Assembly (NCBI GenBank): GCA_910584195.1
Contig: CAJTYV010000012.1
Coordinates: forward strand, 28,921-92,920
DNA: 64,000 nucleotides
Origin: an uncultured Ruminococcus sp.
GTDB taxonomy: Bacteria; Bacillota; Clostridia; Oscillospirales; Ruminococcaceae
Reading direction: 5' to 3'
A program made the position numbers and the translations under genes. Under the pieces are notes generated by a model. The model was given only the letters and a program-made list of their open reading frames with translations, was not told the origin of the DNA and made no database searches. Numbering within the stretch: position 1 is the stretch's first letter; the number at the start of each line of letters is the position of its first letter. Below are positions 1 to 9,049 of the stretch, piece by piece.

Positions 1-2
1 GC

Positions 3-530
3 AGCAAAAAGCTTTGCAGTATCGACAAGGCAAACGTTCTTGAATCCTCACGGCTTTGGAGAAAGACCATGCACCGCCTTGCCGAAGAATATCCCCAAGT
101 TGAATATTCAGATATGTTTGTTGACAATGCAGCTATGCAGCTTGTAAGAAATCCCCGCCAGTTCGATGTCATCGTTACTTCAAACATGTTCGGAGATATT
201 CTTTCCGATGAAGCCTCGCAGATAACAGGCTCTATAGGTATGCTGGCAAGCGCGTCAATGGGCGAAACGACAAGGGGGATGTACGAACCGATACACGGTT
301 CGGCGCCTGATATTGCAGGTCAGAACAAGGCTAACCCTATCGCAACCATTCTTTCGGGCGCAATGATGCTGCGTTATTCTTTCGGACTTTCAGATGAAGC
401 GGATGCCATAGAAAAAGCAGTTGATAATGTACTCAACGCAGGTTACCGTACTGCCGACCTTATGGGAAGCTCAGAGGGCTCCCCCCTTACCTGTACGGAA
501 ATGACACAGAAAATTTCAGAGGCTTTGTAA
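3..530 (+). CDS. leuB: 3-isopropylmalate dehydrogenase, C-terminal part (5' end cut by window)
   Basis: Third enzyme of leucine biosynthesis: NAD-dependent oxidation and decarboxylation of 3-isopropylmalate in the cytoplasm. The frame is open from base 3, before the first ATG at 69, and reads [16 protein letters not shown], the family's substrate/cofactor region. Further on it shows [20 protein letters not shown] (metal-binding aspartates and the Gly-rich stretch) and [19 protein letters not shown] (adenine-binding loop). About half of a usual 350-residue LeuB is present. The stop codon overlaps the next start by one base (TAATG), so the two genes are translationally coupled. Family assignment is secure; only the truncation by the window edge limits it. 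Confidence 0.95.
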   Translation, partial: SKKLCSIDKANVLESSRLWRKTMHRLAEEYPQVEYSDMFVDNAAMQLVRNPRQFDVIVTSNMFGDILSDEASQITGSIGMLASASMGETTRGMYEPIHGSAPDIAGQNKANPIATILSGAMMLRYSFGLSDEADAIEKAVDNVLNAGYRTADLMGSSEGSPLTCTEMTQKISEAL

Positions 531-1732
531 TGGCTAATATACGTGAAAAACTGGATAATCTTTATTGCGGACTGCATTCTTTGACCGTGTTCCGCAGCAT
601 GCTGAACGATAACGTTATTTCGGCTCTGTCGGAGCTTCTTAAACTTCACGCCGAAGGCAGAAGCTTTGATGCGGACGTTTATTCCGAATTTGCAGCGAGA
701 CTTTACGAACACACGCCCGACCTGACCGAATATATATTCAAAACAGTCTGCGAAAACGAAAATTTCTACATATGCGGACGCGCCAAAGGCAATACTTTTG
801 AAGAAATTATTGAAACTGCCGTAAAAAACGAGCTTAATCTTTTAAACGAACTTGCAGAACTTTCTCCCCAAGAGCTTCAATACGGATATTACCGCCACTT
901 TCCGCTTGCAGAATGGAAAACCTCGGAAATCAATTTTACATGCGAATATAAAAAACGACTCGAAAATATCGGTAAATACGGTTATGGAAAATACTCGCAG
1001 AACAGAATGTTTATTTTCAGAAATAATGAAACAGTTCCCGTAAAATTTCCCGATAAACAGCGGCTTTCCGAGCTTTTCGGATACGAACGGGAACGCCGTG
1101 AAGTCGTTAATAACACCCTTGCGCTGGTAACGGGAAAAAAAGCGCAGAATGTTCTGCTTTACGGAGATGCAGGCACCGGAAAATCGTCAACCGTCAAAGC
1201 TGTTGTCAACGAATTTGCCGATATGGGTCTGAGACTTGTCGAGATAACAAAAGAACAGCTGAGAGATATACCTGCGCTTATCGACGAACTCAGCGAAAAT
1301 CCGCTGAAATTCATTATTTTCATAGACGACCTTAGCTTCATGTCGGGCGAGGACTGCTTCGGCGCACTGAAAGCCGTTCTTGAGGGCTCTGTATCGGCGG
1401 GGTCTGATAATATCGCTATATATGCCACAAGTAACCGCCGTCACCTCGTCAAGGAAAGTTTCTCTGACAGAGAGGGTGACGACGTTCACAAAAACGATAC
1501 CATGCAGGAAATGCTGTCGCTTTCCGCACGTTTTGGTCTGAGAGTTAATTTCAGCCGTCCGGACAAAAAGAATTATACGGCTATCGCCCTTGAAATGGCA
1601 AAGACGCACGGCATAAATATGTCCGATGACGAAATAATACTTAAAGCGGAACAGTTCGCTATTTCGTCAGGAAACGGACGTTCACCGAGAACTGCACGTC
1701 AGTTTATCAATCAGTTAGTTATGGAGATGTAA
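530..1732 (+). CDS. DUF815-family AAA-type ATPase
   Basis: Predicted cytoplasmic P-loop ATPase of 400 residues. Walker A GDAGTGKSS is at residues 212-220 and Walker B FIIFIDDL at 261-268. A sensor-1 stretch IYATSNRRHL follows, then the SFSDREGDD segment typical of DUF815 proteins, and a C-terminal lid with a NGRSPRTARQFI box. The N-terminal 200 residues are helical and poorly conserved. The family is widespread in Firmicutes and Proteobacteria without an established function. The start overlaps the leuB stop, and ilvA begins 2 nt after its stop, so it is embedded in a branched-chain amino acid operon. No role in that pathway is known; co-transcription is the inference. Confidence 0.85.
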   Translation: MANIREKLDNLYCGLHSLTVFRSMLNDNVISALSELLKLHAEGRSFDADVYSEFAARLYEHTPDLTEYIFKTVCENENFYICGRAKGNTFEEIIETAVKNELNLLNELAELSPQELQYGYYRHFPLAEWKTSEINFTCEYKKRLENIGKYGYGKYSQNRMFIFRNNETVPVKFPDKQRLSELFGYERERREVVNNTLALVTGKKAQNVLLYGDAGTGKSSTVKAVVNEFADMGLRLVEITKEQLRDIPALIDELSENPLKFIIFIDDLSFMSGEDCFGALKAVLEGSVSAGSDNIAIYATSNRRHLVKESFSDREGDDVHKNDTMQEMLSLSARFGLRVNFSRPDKKNYTAIALEMAKTHGINMSDDEIILKAEQFAISSGNGRSPRTARQFINQLVMEM

Positions 1733-1734
1733 AA

Positions 1735-2934
1735 ATGCTTACTTTAGACAAAATTTATCACGCAAAATACGTCCTGAAACAAGTAATCAGAGAAACTGAC
1801 GTTATTCATGCGCCAAAAATAAACCCAGAATCAAATATCTGGCTTAAAACTGAAAATCTGCAAATTACAGGATCGTTTAAGGTTCGCGGAGCTTATTATA
1901 AAATGTCCTGCCTTTCCGATGAGGAAAAGGCAAAGGGCGTTATTGCCTGCTCCGCCGGAAATCATGCTCAGGGAGTTGCTCTTGCAGCTTCCAAAAACGG
2001 CATACGCTCAATAATCTGCCTTCCGGACGGAGCGCCCATATCAAAAGTTGAAGCCACTAAAAGCTATGGTGCGGAAGTATGCCTTGTTAAAGGGGTATAC
2101 GACGATGCCTACAAAGAAGCGCTCCGTCAGCGTGATGAACACGGATACACTTTCGTTCACCCGTTTGACGATGAAAATGTTATCGCAGGTCAGGGTACTA
2201 TCGGTCTGGAGCTTATCGAGCAAATTCCCGATATGGAAGCTGTTATCGTTCCTATCGGCGGCGGCGGACTTATCTCCGGCGTTGCCTACGCCATAAAAAG
2301 CCTGAATCCTAAAATAAAGGTATACGGCGTTCAAGCGGCCGGCGCACCCAGTATGTACAACGCCGTACGCGACGGTCAGATAGAACGTCTCGACGGCGTT
2401 TCAACTATTGCAGACGGAATTGCCGTTAAAGAACCGGGTGAAAATACATTCAGACTTGTTTCGGATTATGTAGACGACATCGTTACAGTCACCGATGATG
2501 AGATCTCAGCGGCTATCCTCGCGCTTATGGAACAGCAGAAACTGGTAACAGAGGGTGCCGGAGCCGTTCCGGTAGCTGCAGCAATGTTCAACAAAGTACC
2601 TGTTAAGGACAAAAAGACCGTATGTCTGCTTTCAGGAGGAAATATCGACGTTACCATACTCTCGCGCGTAATAAAGAGGGGACTGCTTATGACCGGCAGA
2701 AACAGCACACTGAATATCGAACTTATCGACAAGCCCGGACAGCTTATGGACGTTTCACGTATTATTGCCGAACTCGGCGGAAACGTTATCTCTATTCATC
2801 ACGAACGAGCCAATGAAGGCTCGGACGTAAACGGCTGTTATCTGAGAATCGTCCTCGAAACACGTAACTACGAGCATATCGAGGAGATCAAAAACGCCCT
2901 CAAATCAAACGGATTTAAGCTTTCCGGTGACTAA
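1735..2934 (+). CDS. ilvA: Threonine ammonia-lyase (threonine dehydratase) with C-terminal ACT domain
   Basis: PLP enzyme that deaminates threonine to 2-oxobutyrate, the first step toward isoleucine, through a reactive 2-aminocrotonate intermediate. The PLP lysine is K49 in TGSFKVRGAY. The phosphate-binding glycine loop is IGGGGLISG near residue 175. An ACT domain occupies roughly residues 322-399 (starting TLNIELIDKPGQL), which implies allosteric feedback. The length (399 residues) fits the single-ACT class rather than the longer two-ACT E. coli IlvA; tdcB is an alternative name for this size class. It sits in the leu/ilv-like operon, and ridA, whose product clears its intermediate, follows after a hairpin-rich gap. 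Confidence 0.92.
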   Translation: MLTLDKIYHAKYVLKQVIRETDVIHAPKINPESNIWLKTENLQITGSFKVRGAYYKMSCLSDEEKAKGVIACSAGNHAQGVALAASKNGIRSIICLPDGAPISKVEATKSYGAEVCLVKGVYDDAYKEALRQRDEHGYTFVHPFDDENVIAGQGTIGLELIEQIPDMEAVIVPIGGGGLISGVAYAIKSLNPKIKVYGVQAAGAPSMYNAVRDGQIERLDGVSTIADGIAVKEPGENTFRLVSDYVDDIVTVTDDEISAAILALMEQQKLVTEGAGAVPVAAAMFNKVPVKDKKTVCLLSGGNIDVTILSRVIKRGLLMTGRNSTLNIELIDKPGQLMDVSRIIAELGGNVISIHHERANEGSDVNGCYLRIVLETRNYEHIEEIKNALKSNGFKLSGD

Positions 2935-3010
2935 ATATTTGCAAATATATGGTGGACTCTGTCCCCCATCCCCCCTGCCAAAGGGGTGACCCCTTTGAAA
3001 TCTCTGTTGT

Positions 3011-3087
3011 CGTAAGTGAGACAGTATAAAGTCTCCGTATTCTTTCAAAAGCTCATATTCCAGAGACTTTATTCTGTCTCACTTACG
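3011..3087. repeat. 25-bp inverted repeat forming a long hairpin between ilvA and ridA
   Basis: The arms at 3011-3035 and 3063-3087 are reverse complements with one mismatch in 25, separated by 27 nt. An outer pair (CTTTGAA near 2993 with TTCAAAG near 3096) extends the symmetry. A second small hairpin (TTACCTCT at 3105-3112 with AGAGGTAA at 3125-3132) follows. There is no T-run, so this is not a classic intrinsic terminator. It may be a processing or stability element, or a remnant of a small palindromic mobile element. Confidence 0.7.
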
Positions 3088-3176
3088 AAAATGGGTTCAA
3101 AGAATTACCTCTCGACAAGAAGTAAGAGGTAACAAAATCACATAAATTACAAATAGTAACATTGGAGGTTTTAATT

Positions 3177-3554
3177 ATGATAAAAATTCATACAGAAAAA
3201 GCGCCTGCTGCCGTAGGTCCTTATTCGCAGGCTGTCATCTCAAACAAAATGGTCTATACCAGCGGTCAAATAGCTATAAATCCTGCCACCAATACCATTG
3301 AAGCTGTTACTATTGAGGAACAGACCGAACAGGTAATGCGCAACCTTTCCGCCGTACTTGAAACTGCCGGCTCATCATTTGACAAGGCAGTCAAAACGAC
3401 CTGTTTCCTCGCTGATATGGACGACTTTTCAGCATTTAACGAAGTCTACGGAAAGTATTTTACAAATCTTCCGGCACGAAGCTGTGTTGCCGTTAAAACT
3501 CTTCCCAAAAATGTTCTCGTTGAAGTAGAAGTTATTGCGGAAACTATTTTATAA
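3177..3554 (+). CDS. ridA: RidA family enamine/imine deaminase
   Basis: Small trimeric cytoplasmic deaminase that hydrolyses 2-aminoacrylate and 2-aminocrotonate released by PLP dehydratases. The 125 residues contain the YjgF/RidA signatures PAAVGPYSQAV and VYTSGQIAINP, and the conserved catalytic arginine R101 in PARSCVAV. The start at 3177 is chosen because GGAGG lies 8 nt upstream; an in-frame ATG at 3162 precedes that site. Position downstream of threonine dehydratase matches its known role of protecting against that enzyme's intermediates. nadA follows after 24 nt. Confidence 0.95.
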   Translation: MIKIHTEKAPAAVGPYSQAVISNKMVYTSGQIAINPATNTIEAVTIEEQTEQVMRNLSAVLETAGSSFDKAVKTTCFLADMDDFSAFNEVYGKYFTNLPARSCVAVKTLPKNVLVEVEVIAETIL

Positions 3555-3578
3555 CTATTCTCTCTAAAGGAGGTTATC

Positions 3579-4514
3579 ATGAATATAAAAGAATTACAGG
3601 AAAAGGTTATTGAGCTAAAAAATAAAACCAATACAGCCATTCTTGCTCACAGCTATCAGGCACGTGAAATAGTGGAAGTCGCCGATTTCACAGGCGACAG
3701 CTACAAGCTCAGCGTAGACGCGGCGAATACCGAAGCGGATAATATACTTTTCTGCGGAGTACATTTTATGGCTGAAACAGCTAAAATGCTCTCTCCCGAA
3801 AAACACGTTTACCTCGCTAATAGAAATGCCGGATGTCCTATGGCTGAACAAATGGACAAGGATATGATAGCTCGGATAAAATCCTCAGACCCTGAACGCA
3901 CGGTCGTTGCCTATATCAATACGACTGCCGCGCTCAAAACCGTTTGCGATGTTTGCGTTACATCGTCCAGTGCGCTGAAGATAGTCAAGGCTCTTGATTC
4001 AGACAAGATACTCTTTATCCCTGACTGCAATCTCGGCGGCTGGATAAAAAAACAAGTACCCGAAAAAGACATAAAGCTTTTGCAGGGAGGATGTCCTACT
4101 CATGCGGCGGTGACCGTTAAAGAGGTCAAAGAAGCCAAATCAGAACATCCTGACGCTCTTTTTCTCGTTCACCCCGAATGCCGTCCCGAGATAACTGAGC
4201 TTGCCGACTATGTGGGTTCAACGAGCGGTATCATGAACTTCGCGAAAAATTCCGATGCAAAGGAATTTATCATTGGTACGGAAAATTCTATTGCCGAACA
4301 TTTACAATACGACTGCCCTGAAAAAAAATTCTATCCGCTGACGAAAAATCTCGTCTGCCGCAATATGAAGCTTACAACGCTGCCTGACGTGTACTTGTCG
4401 CTGCTGGCGATCGCCGGTGATCCGAACGGCGAGGCGTTCGAGATACTCATGGATAACGAACTGATTTCATCCGCACGTAAATGTATCGACAAAATGATAG
4501 AACTCGGAGGCTGA
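3579..4514 (+). CDS. nadA: Quinolinate synthase
   Basis: Condenses iminoaspartate with dihydroxyacetone phosphate to quinolinate in de novo NAD synthesis, using an oxygen-sensitive [4Fe-4S] cluster. The 311 residues match the NadA family, with cluster cysteines C86 (NAGCPMAEQ), C172 (GGCPTHAA) and C260 (NLVCRNMKLTTL). An upstream AAAGGAGG supports the start. nadB and nadC are not next to it; the next gene is hydE, an arrangement with no obvious pathway logic beyond shared Fe-S chemistry. The end of the gene (GGAGGCTGA) doubles as the ribosome site of hydE. Confidence 0.95.
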   Translation: MNIKELQEKVIELKNKTNTAILAHSYQAREIVEVADFTGDSYKLSVDAANTEADNILFCGVHFMAETAKMLSPEKHVYLANRNAGCPMAEQMDKDMIARIKSSDPERTVVAYINTTAALKTVCDVCVTSSSALKIVKALDSDKILFIPDCNLGGWIKKQVPEKDIKLLQGGCPTHAAVTVKEVKEAKSEHPDALFLVHPECRPEITELADYVGSTSGIMNFAKNSDAKEFIIGTENSIAEHLQYDCPEKKFYPLTKNLVCRNMKLTTLPDVYLSLLAIAGDPNGEAFEILMDNELISSARKCIDKMIELGG

Positions 4515-4522
4515 GCTGTTAC

Positions 4523-5569
4523 TTGATAAATTTGATTGAAAAGCTTTACTGTACCGAAAACCTGACTGACGCAGAATTAAAAGCTCTTATTGAGGACAAT
4601 TCTGACGAAGTTTCCTCACATTTGGCAAAACGTGCAGATGAAATCCGACAGAAATATTACGGAAAAAAAGTATTTCTCAGAGGACTCATTGAAATATCGT
4701 CTTACTGTAAAAACGACTGCTATTACTGCGGTATCAGGCGGAGCAATAAATCGGCGGAGCGTTATCGCCTTGACCGCAGTCAAATATTAAAATGCGCCGA
4801 TATTGGCTATAAATTGGGATTCAGAACATTTGTCATGCAGGGCGGTGAGGACGCTTTTTTTAACGATGATTATATCTGCAGCGTCATATCGGAAATTCAC
4901 AGGAATTTCCCCGGCTGCGCCATAACCTTGTCCCTCGGAGAACGTTCAGCCGAAAGTTACGGAAAAATGAAGGCGGCAGGGGCTGACCGTTATCTACTTC
5001 GTCATGAAGCGGCAGACGAAAAATTATACCAAAAACTTCACCCTGCCGAAATGAGTCTTGACAACAGAAAGAAATGTCTGTATAATTTAATAGAGACAGG
5101 TTTTCAGACAGGTTCCGGTTTCATGGTCGGCGCGCCCTTTCAGACAACGGACAATATTATTTCGGATATTCGATTTTTACAGAAGCTGAATCCTCATATG
5201 ATAGGGATAGGACCTTTTATCCCTCACAAATATACGCCTTTTAGGGACGAAAGGGGCGGTACGGCGGAGCTTACACTGCGGCTTCTCGGCATATTGAGGC
5301 TTATGTTTCCTAAAGTACTTCTGCCGGCAACAACCGCTCTCGGAACTATTGCGGAAAACGGCAGAGTTTTGGGACTTAAAACAGGCTGCAACGTTATTAT
5401 GCCAAATCTTTCACCGGAAGAAGTTCGCTGTAAATACAGTCTTTACGACAATAAGCTTATCACAGGAGGCGAAGCGGCAGAGGGACTTTCTCTGCTTAAA
5501 TCCGAAATTGAAGCGGCAGGATATGAAGTTGCTTCCGAAAGAGGCGATTATGTATCACAACATTGTTAA
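4523..5569 (+). CDS. hydE: [FeFe]-hydrogenase maturation radical SAM protein HydE
   Basis: Radical SAM enzyme of the biotin-synthase-like group involved in building the organic ligands of the [FeFe]-hydrogenase H-cluster. The CX3CX2C motif is CKNDCYYC (C62, C66, C69 with the start used here). The glycine-rich SAM stretch FVMQGGED and the downstream GFMVGAPFQT and GIGPFIPHKYTPF segments match HydE. I prefer TTG at 4523: it gives the usual N-terminus MINLIEKLY and follows GGAGG at the end of nadA. An ATG at 4481 lies inside nadA. hydF and hydG are not in the window. PylB-like or other HydE paralogues are the main alternative. Confidence 0.82.
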   Translation: MINLIEKLYCTENLTDAELKALIEDNSDEVSSHLAKRADEIRQKYYGKKVFLRGLIEISSYCKNDCYYCGIRRSNKSAERYRLDRSQILKCADIGYKLGFRTFVMQGGEDAFFNDDYICSVISEIHRNFPGCAITLSLGERSAESYGKMKAAGADRYLLRHEAADEKLYQKLHPAEMSLDNRKKCLYNLIETGFQTGSGFMVGAPFQTTDNIISDIRFLQKLNPHMIGIGPFIPHKYTPFRDERGGTAELTLRLLGILRLMFPKVLLPATTALGTIAENGRVLGLKTGCNVIMPNLSPEEVRCKYSLYDNKLITGGEAAEGLSLLKSEIEAAGYEVASERGDYVSQHC

Positions 5570-5674
5570 AATATATCAAAAGACAATGTAAAAAGCAGAA
5601 ACATACTTTCGTATAATGAGTTTTGAACGCAGTCATATAGGGAGAATATTTATAAGTATTTTAGGGGGATTTTT

Positions 5675-7003
5675 ATGGGAATAAAAAAAATTTCGGCGTT
5701 TCTTTTTACATTTGCTGTTATGGGAACTATAATGCCTGATATGCCGTCAGGTGCAAGTGAAAAAAAGATCAATAACAATGCTGTTTTATTAAGCTCGTCC
5801 GAAAATATCATTGGCAGCGGCGAATTAGGAAATGAACTTACATGGTCATTTGACGGTAACGGAACGCTCACTATAATAGGCAATGGTAAAATGCCAAACT
5901 ATGATAACGACTCTCCGGCATATTGCGAACATATAAACGATATAAAAAATGTAGTTATCGGATCGGGTGTAACGAGTATCGGAAAGTATGCATTTTATGA
6001 CTGTAAAAGGCTTACGTCAATAAATATTCCCGATTCTGTTGCATACATTGGCGAAAGGGCGTTCAGTTCCTGTATAAGTCTTAAATCAATTACGATTCCC
6101 GATACTGTTACAAGTATTGAAAACGGTGTGTTTTACTACTGTCAGAGCCTTCCGGAAATAGATATTCCCGATTCCGTTTCAAGTATCGGAGATTCTGCAT
6201 TTTACCGATGTGAATGCCTTACATCGGTAATTATTCCTGAATCTGTCACAAATATTGACGGCAGCGCATTTTCCGGCTGTTTAAATCTTGAATCAATAAC
6301 GATTCCTGATTCTGCTGCGAATATCGGGGATTGGGCGTTTGCTAACTGCACAAGCCTTACATCAATTACGCTTCCCGATTCTGTTTCTAAAATAAGTGAA
6401 AGCATGTTCAGATCCTGTGAAAGCCTTATGTCGATAACTATTCCAAATTCCGTTACAAGTATTGAGGACAGCGCGTTTTCAAACTGTACAAACCTTGAAT
6501 CAATAATTATACCCGAAGCAGTTGCGAGTATCGGCATTTGGGCATTTGATGAATGCGAAAAACTAAAATCAATAACTATTCTTAATTATAATTGCAATAT
6601 CGGCAGCAATGCAATCTCAAATAATTATGATTATGATACTCACACAGCCTCATATTACGGCATAATTAAAGGCTACAACGGCTCTACAGCCGAGGATTAT
6701 GCCAAAAAATACAACGGAACTTTTGAATCCCTCGGAGAAGCTCATGTTTTTGAAATGATCAAAGGCGATGTAAATAATGACGGTACTGTAGACTCCAGCG
6801 ATGCCGCGGTTGTGTTGGCTGACTATTCCTTAACCTCTACAGGAAAAAGCTCTGGGCTTACAGATACTCAGAAAACAGCTGCCGATATAGATAAAGACGG
6901 CAGAATAGATTCCTCAGACGCTTCTTTTATCCTCAGTTTCTATTCATACATTTCAACAGGCGGTACTGTTACGGATATTTCTGACTGGATGAAAAACATT
7001 TGA
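5675..7003 (+). CDS. Secreted BspA-type leucine-rich-repeat protein with C-terminal dockerin
   Basis: Predicted extracellular non-catalytic protein, 442 residues, strong ribosome site AGGGGGA. A signal peptide covers about residues 1-28. Residues about 80-310 are consecutive LRR_5 units of about 23 residues with the pattern L-x-SI-x-IPDSV-x-xIG-x-xAF-x-C. A dockerin lies at about 362-428 with two calcium loops (DVNNDGTVDSSD and DIDKDGRIDSSD) separated by a linker containing TGKSSGLTDTQK. The dockerin implies attachment to a cohesin on a cellulosome or cell surface, and the LRR part would bind a protein or glycan partner. The partner is unknown. Confidence 0.88.
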   Translation: MGIKKISAFLFTFAVMGTIMPDMPSGASEKKINNNAVLLSSSENIIGSGELGNELTWSFDGNGTLTIIGNGKMPNYDNDSPAYCEHINDIKNVVIGSGVTSIGKYAFYDCKRLTSINIPDSVAYIGERAFSSCISLKSITIPDTVTSIENGVFYYCQSLPEIDIPDSVSSIGDSAFYRCECLTSVIIPESVTNIDGSAFSGCLNLESITIPDSAANIGDWAFANCTSLTSITLPDSVSKISESMFRSCESLMSITIPNSVTSIEDSAFSNCTNLESIIIPEAVASIGIWAFDECEKLKSITILNYNCNIGSNAISNNYDYDTHTASYYGIIKGYNGSTAEDYAKKYNGTFESLGEAHVFEMIKGDVNNDGTVDSSDAAVVLADYSLTSTGKSSGLTDTQKTAADIDKDGRIDSSDASFILSFYSYISTGGTVTDISDWMKNI

Positions 7004-7105
7004 TTTATCTGTTCTCTGTATATGAAAATTCACGAAATACGGAAAAACGGGGCGATAAACCGAAATTCCCACATTGCAGACAATGATTAATAAAAGGAGA
7101 TTTTT

Positions 7106-8044
7106 ATGAGAGTACGTTTTCATCTGCCTGATTTTGCAGGTCGGTTCAAGATGAATTTATTATTTGCTGATATGCTGAAAAACCGTCCGGAATTTTTCAG
7201 GGAAGGCGTAGAGATCGCCTCATTTTACGGAGTATTCCCACCGGCTGTTTGGAACGGCGGACGCACTCAGGGCGGAGTATGCGACCGTTCATACGTCAAA
7301 CAGGTCATAAAGGCTTTCAACGACAGAGGAATACCGTTGAGATTTACATTCACAAATCCGGCTTTGGAGAAAAAACACCTCAGTGACCCTTTCTGCAACA
7401 TGATACTTACCCTTGCTGACAACGGTCTTAACGAAGCTATAGTTATGTCCCCCCTGCTGGAAAATTATATCAGACGTAATTTTCCGAAATATAAGCTTAC
7501 AAGCTCTACATGCAAGCGAATCAACGATCCCGATAAGCTGAAAGAAGAACTTGAAAAGGATTACAGCATAGTGGTTGTAGACTACGATTTCAACAATAAT
7601 TTCGAAGTGCTTTCCAAACTTCCGCGCAAAGAGGACTGCGAACTTCTTGTAAATGCCTGCTGCGAACCTAACTGCCCTCGCCGCTCAGAGCATTACCACT
7701 CTATCGGCGTTCAGCAGATAGCATATAATGAGCATATTAAAAAATATCCAAATCTTCCATTTGACGCTTCCAAATTTGATCCTCAGCATTTCCGCGACTG
7801 CCCATATTCTCAAAGGGGCGTATTTGAAATACGAAATCTCCGCACCCACATTTCCCCTGATGATATATGGCAAAAATACGTACCTATGGGCTTTGAACAG
7901 TTCAAAATAGAGGGACGCACGTCAAGTCATCTGAATATTGCCGAAACCTATATGTACTACATGGCAAAACCCGAATACCGTGACGAAGCTCGTTTCACCC
8001 TGCTTAAAGCTATGGAAAACAGCGGCGCACTTAAATTTAATTAG
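7106..8044 (+). CDS. Uncharacterised cysteine-rich protein related to the U32 peptidase superfamily (copy 1)
   Basis: Cytoplasmic protein of 312 residues with no signal peptide, strong site AAAAGGAGA. I recognise no characterised orthologue. Features recalling U32 proteins are a cysteine cluster in LLVNACCEPNCPRRSEHY (C185, C186, C190), another cysteine in DCPYSQRG (C232), and the C-terminal GFEQFKIEGR, which matches the U32 segment ending in KIEGR. U32 members such as UbiU/UbiV, RlhA and TrhP use similar cysteines for [4Fe-4S] clusters in oxygen-independent hydroxylations. It is followed 45 nt later by a close paralogue. Membership of U32 is inference from motifs; substrate unknown. Confidence 0.6.
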   Translation: MRVRFHLPDFAGRFKMNLLFADMLKNRPEFFREGVEIASFYGVFPPAVWNGGRTQGGVCDRSYVKQVIKAFNDRGIPLRFTFTNPALEKKHLSDPFCNMILTLADNGLNEAIVMSPLLENYIRRNFPKYKLTSSTCKRINDPDKLKEELEKDYSIVVVDYDFNNNFEVLSKLPRKEDCELLVNACCEPNCPRRSEHYHSIGVQQIAYNEHIKKYPNLPFDASKFDPQHFRDCPYSQRGVFEIRNLRTHISPDDIWQKYVPMGFEQFKIEGRTSSHLNIAETYMYYMAKPEYRDEARFTLLKAMENSGALKFN

Positions 8045-8089
8045 CTTTGATTCCATATTTTCGAAATTATGAATTAAAAGGGGATTTTT

Positions 8090-9049
8090 ATGAAAGCACG
8101 ATTTCATCTTCCTGATTTTTCAAAACATTTTTTGCTGAATTATACATTTATACAAATGCTTGAGGTACTTCCTCAGTATTTTTACGACGATGTCGAAATT
8201 GCCTCCGTATATGGCGTATTTCCGCCTGCAATATGGAACGGCGGACGTTTTCAATCCGGGAAATGTGAAAAAGATTTTATTAAGCAGGTCATTAAAGCGT
8301 TTAACGATAAAGGAATTCCGCTTCGATTCACATTCACAAATCCCCTGCTTGAAAAAAAGCATCTCCATGACGATTTTTGCAATATGATAATGCACTTGGC
8401 AGACAACGGCATGAACGAGGTCATTGTAGCTTCTCCGATTTTAGAAGATTACATAAGAACAACATATCCGAATTACAAAATAACAAGTTCTACCTGCAAA
8501 CGTATTACCGATCCCGAAAAACTTACAGAAGAGCTTGAAAAAAACTATAATATTGTTGTTGTGGACTATGACCTGAACAACAAATTTGACGTCCTTGAAA
8601 AGATACCCGATAAGGAAAAATGCGAGCTTCTTGTAAACGCCTGCTGCAACCCGAACTGCAAGATTCGTTCCTCACATTACAGAAATATAGGAGCGGAACA
8701 GCTTGCCTACGCCGAGCATCTGAAAAAAACGCCCGCCCTCGATTTTGATTTTACCAAGGTAAAAAAATATGCAGAGTACTGTGACCCTGTATTTTATGAA
8801 TGTTCCTGTATGGGCAGAACTCTTTTTGAAATAAAAGATCTCTCAACTCATATCTCCCCCGAAGCCATACGTGAAAAATATATGCCTATGGGATTTAATC
8901 AATTCAAGATAGAGGGACGTACTATCGAACTGCTGAATCTTATCGAGCATTATATGTACTATATGGCAAAACCTGAATGCAGAGATGAAGCCCGCTACCT
9001 CCTCTACTGCCAGCTCATCAAAAAAAACTTGATAAAAGTTGCTTACTGA
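8090..9049 (+). CDS. Uncharacterised cysteine-rich protein related to the U32 peptidase superfamily (copy 2)
   Basis: Paralogue of the preceding gene: 319 residues, collinear over its whole length and clearly more than half identical. Cysteines C59, C97, C136, C178, C185, C186 and C190 occupy the same positions in both copies. Differences are concentrated around residues 215-245, where this copy has three extra cysteines (CDPVFYECSC). The FKIEGR segment near the C-terminus is kept. The ribosome site AAGGGGA precedes ATG by 7 nt. The tandem pair suggests a heterodimer or two related substrates, as in UbiU-UbiV, but that is inference. Confidence 0.6.
   Translation: MKARFHLPDFSKHFLLNYTFIQMLEVLPQYFYDDVEIASVYGVFPPAIWNGGRFQSGKCEKDFIKQVIKAFNDKGIPLRFTFTNPLLEKKHLHDDFCNMIMHLADNGMNEVIVASPILEDYIRTTYPNYKITSSTCKRITDPEKLTEELEKNYNIVVVDYDLNNKFDVLEKIPDKEKCELLVNACCNPNCKIRSSHYRNIGAEQLAYAEHLKKTPALDFDFTKVKKYAEYCDPVFYECSCMGRTLFEIKDLSTHISPEAIREKYMPMGFNQFKIEGRTIELLNLIEHYMYYMAKPECRDEARYLLYCQLIKKNLIKVAY

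Noticed and set aside
2951-3000. Possible fourth relative of repeat B (CCAAAGG/CCCTTTG stem)
   Set aside because: Only one stem is shared; the rest cannot be aligned, so chance similarity is as likely.
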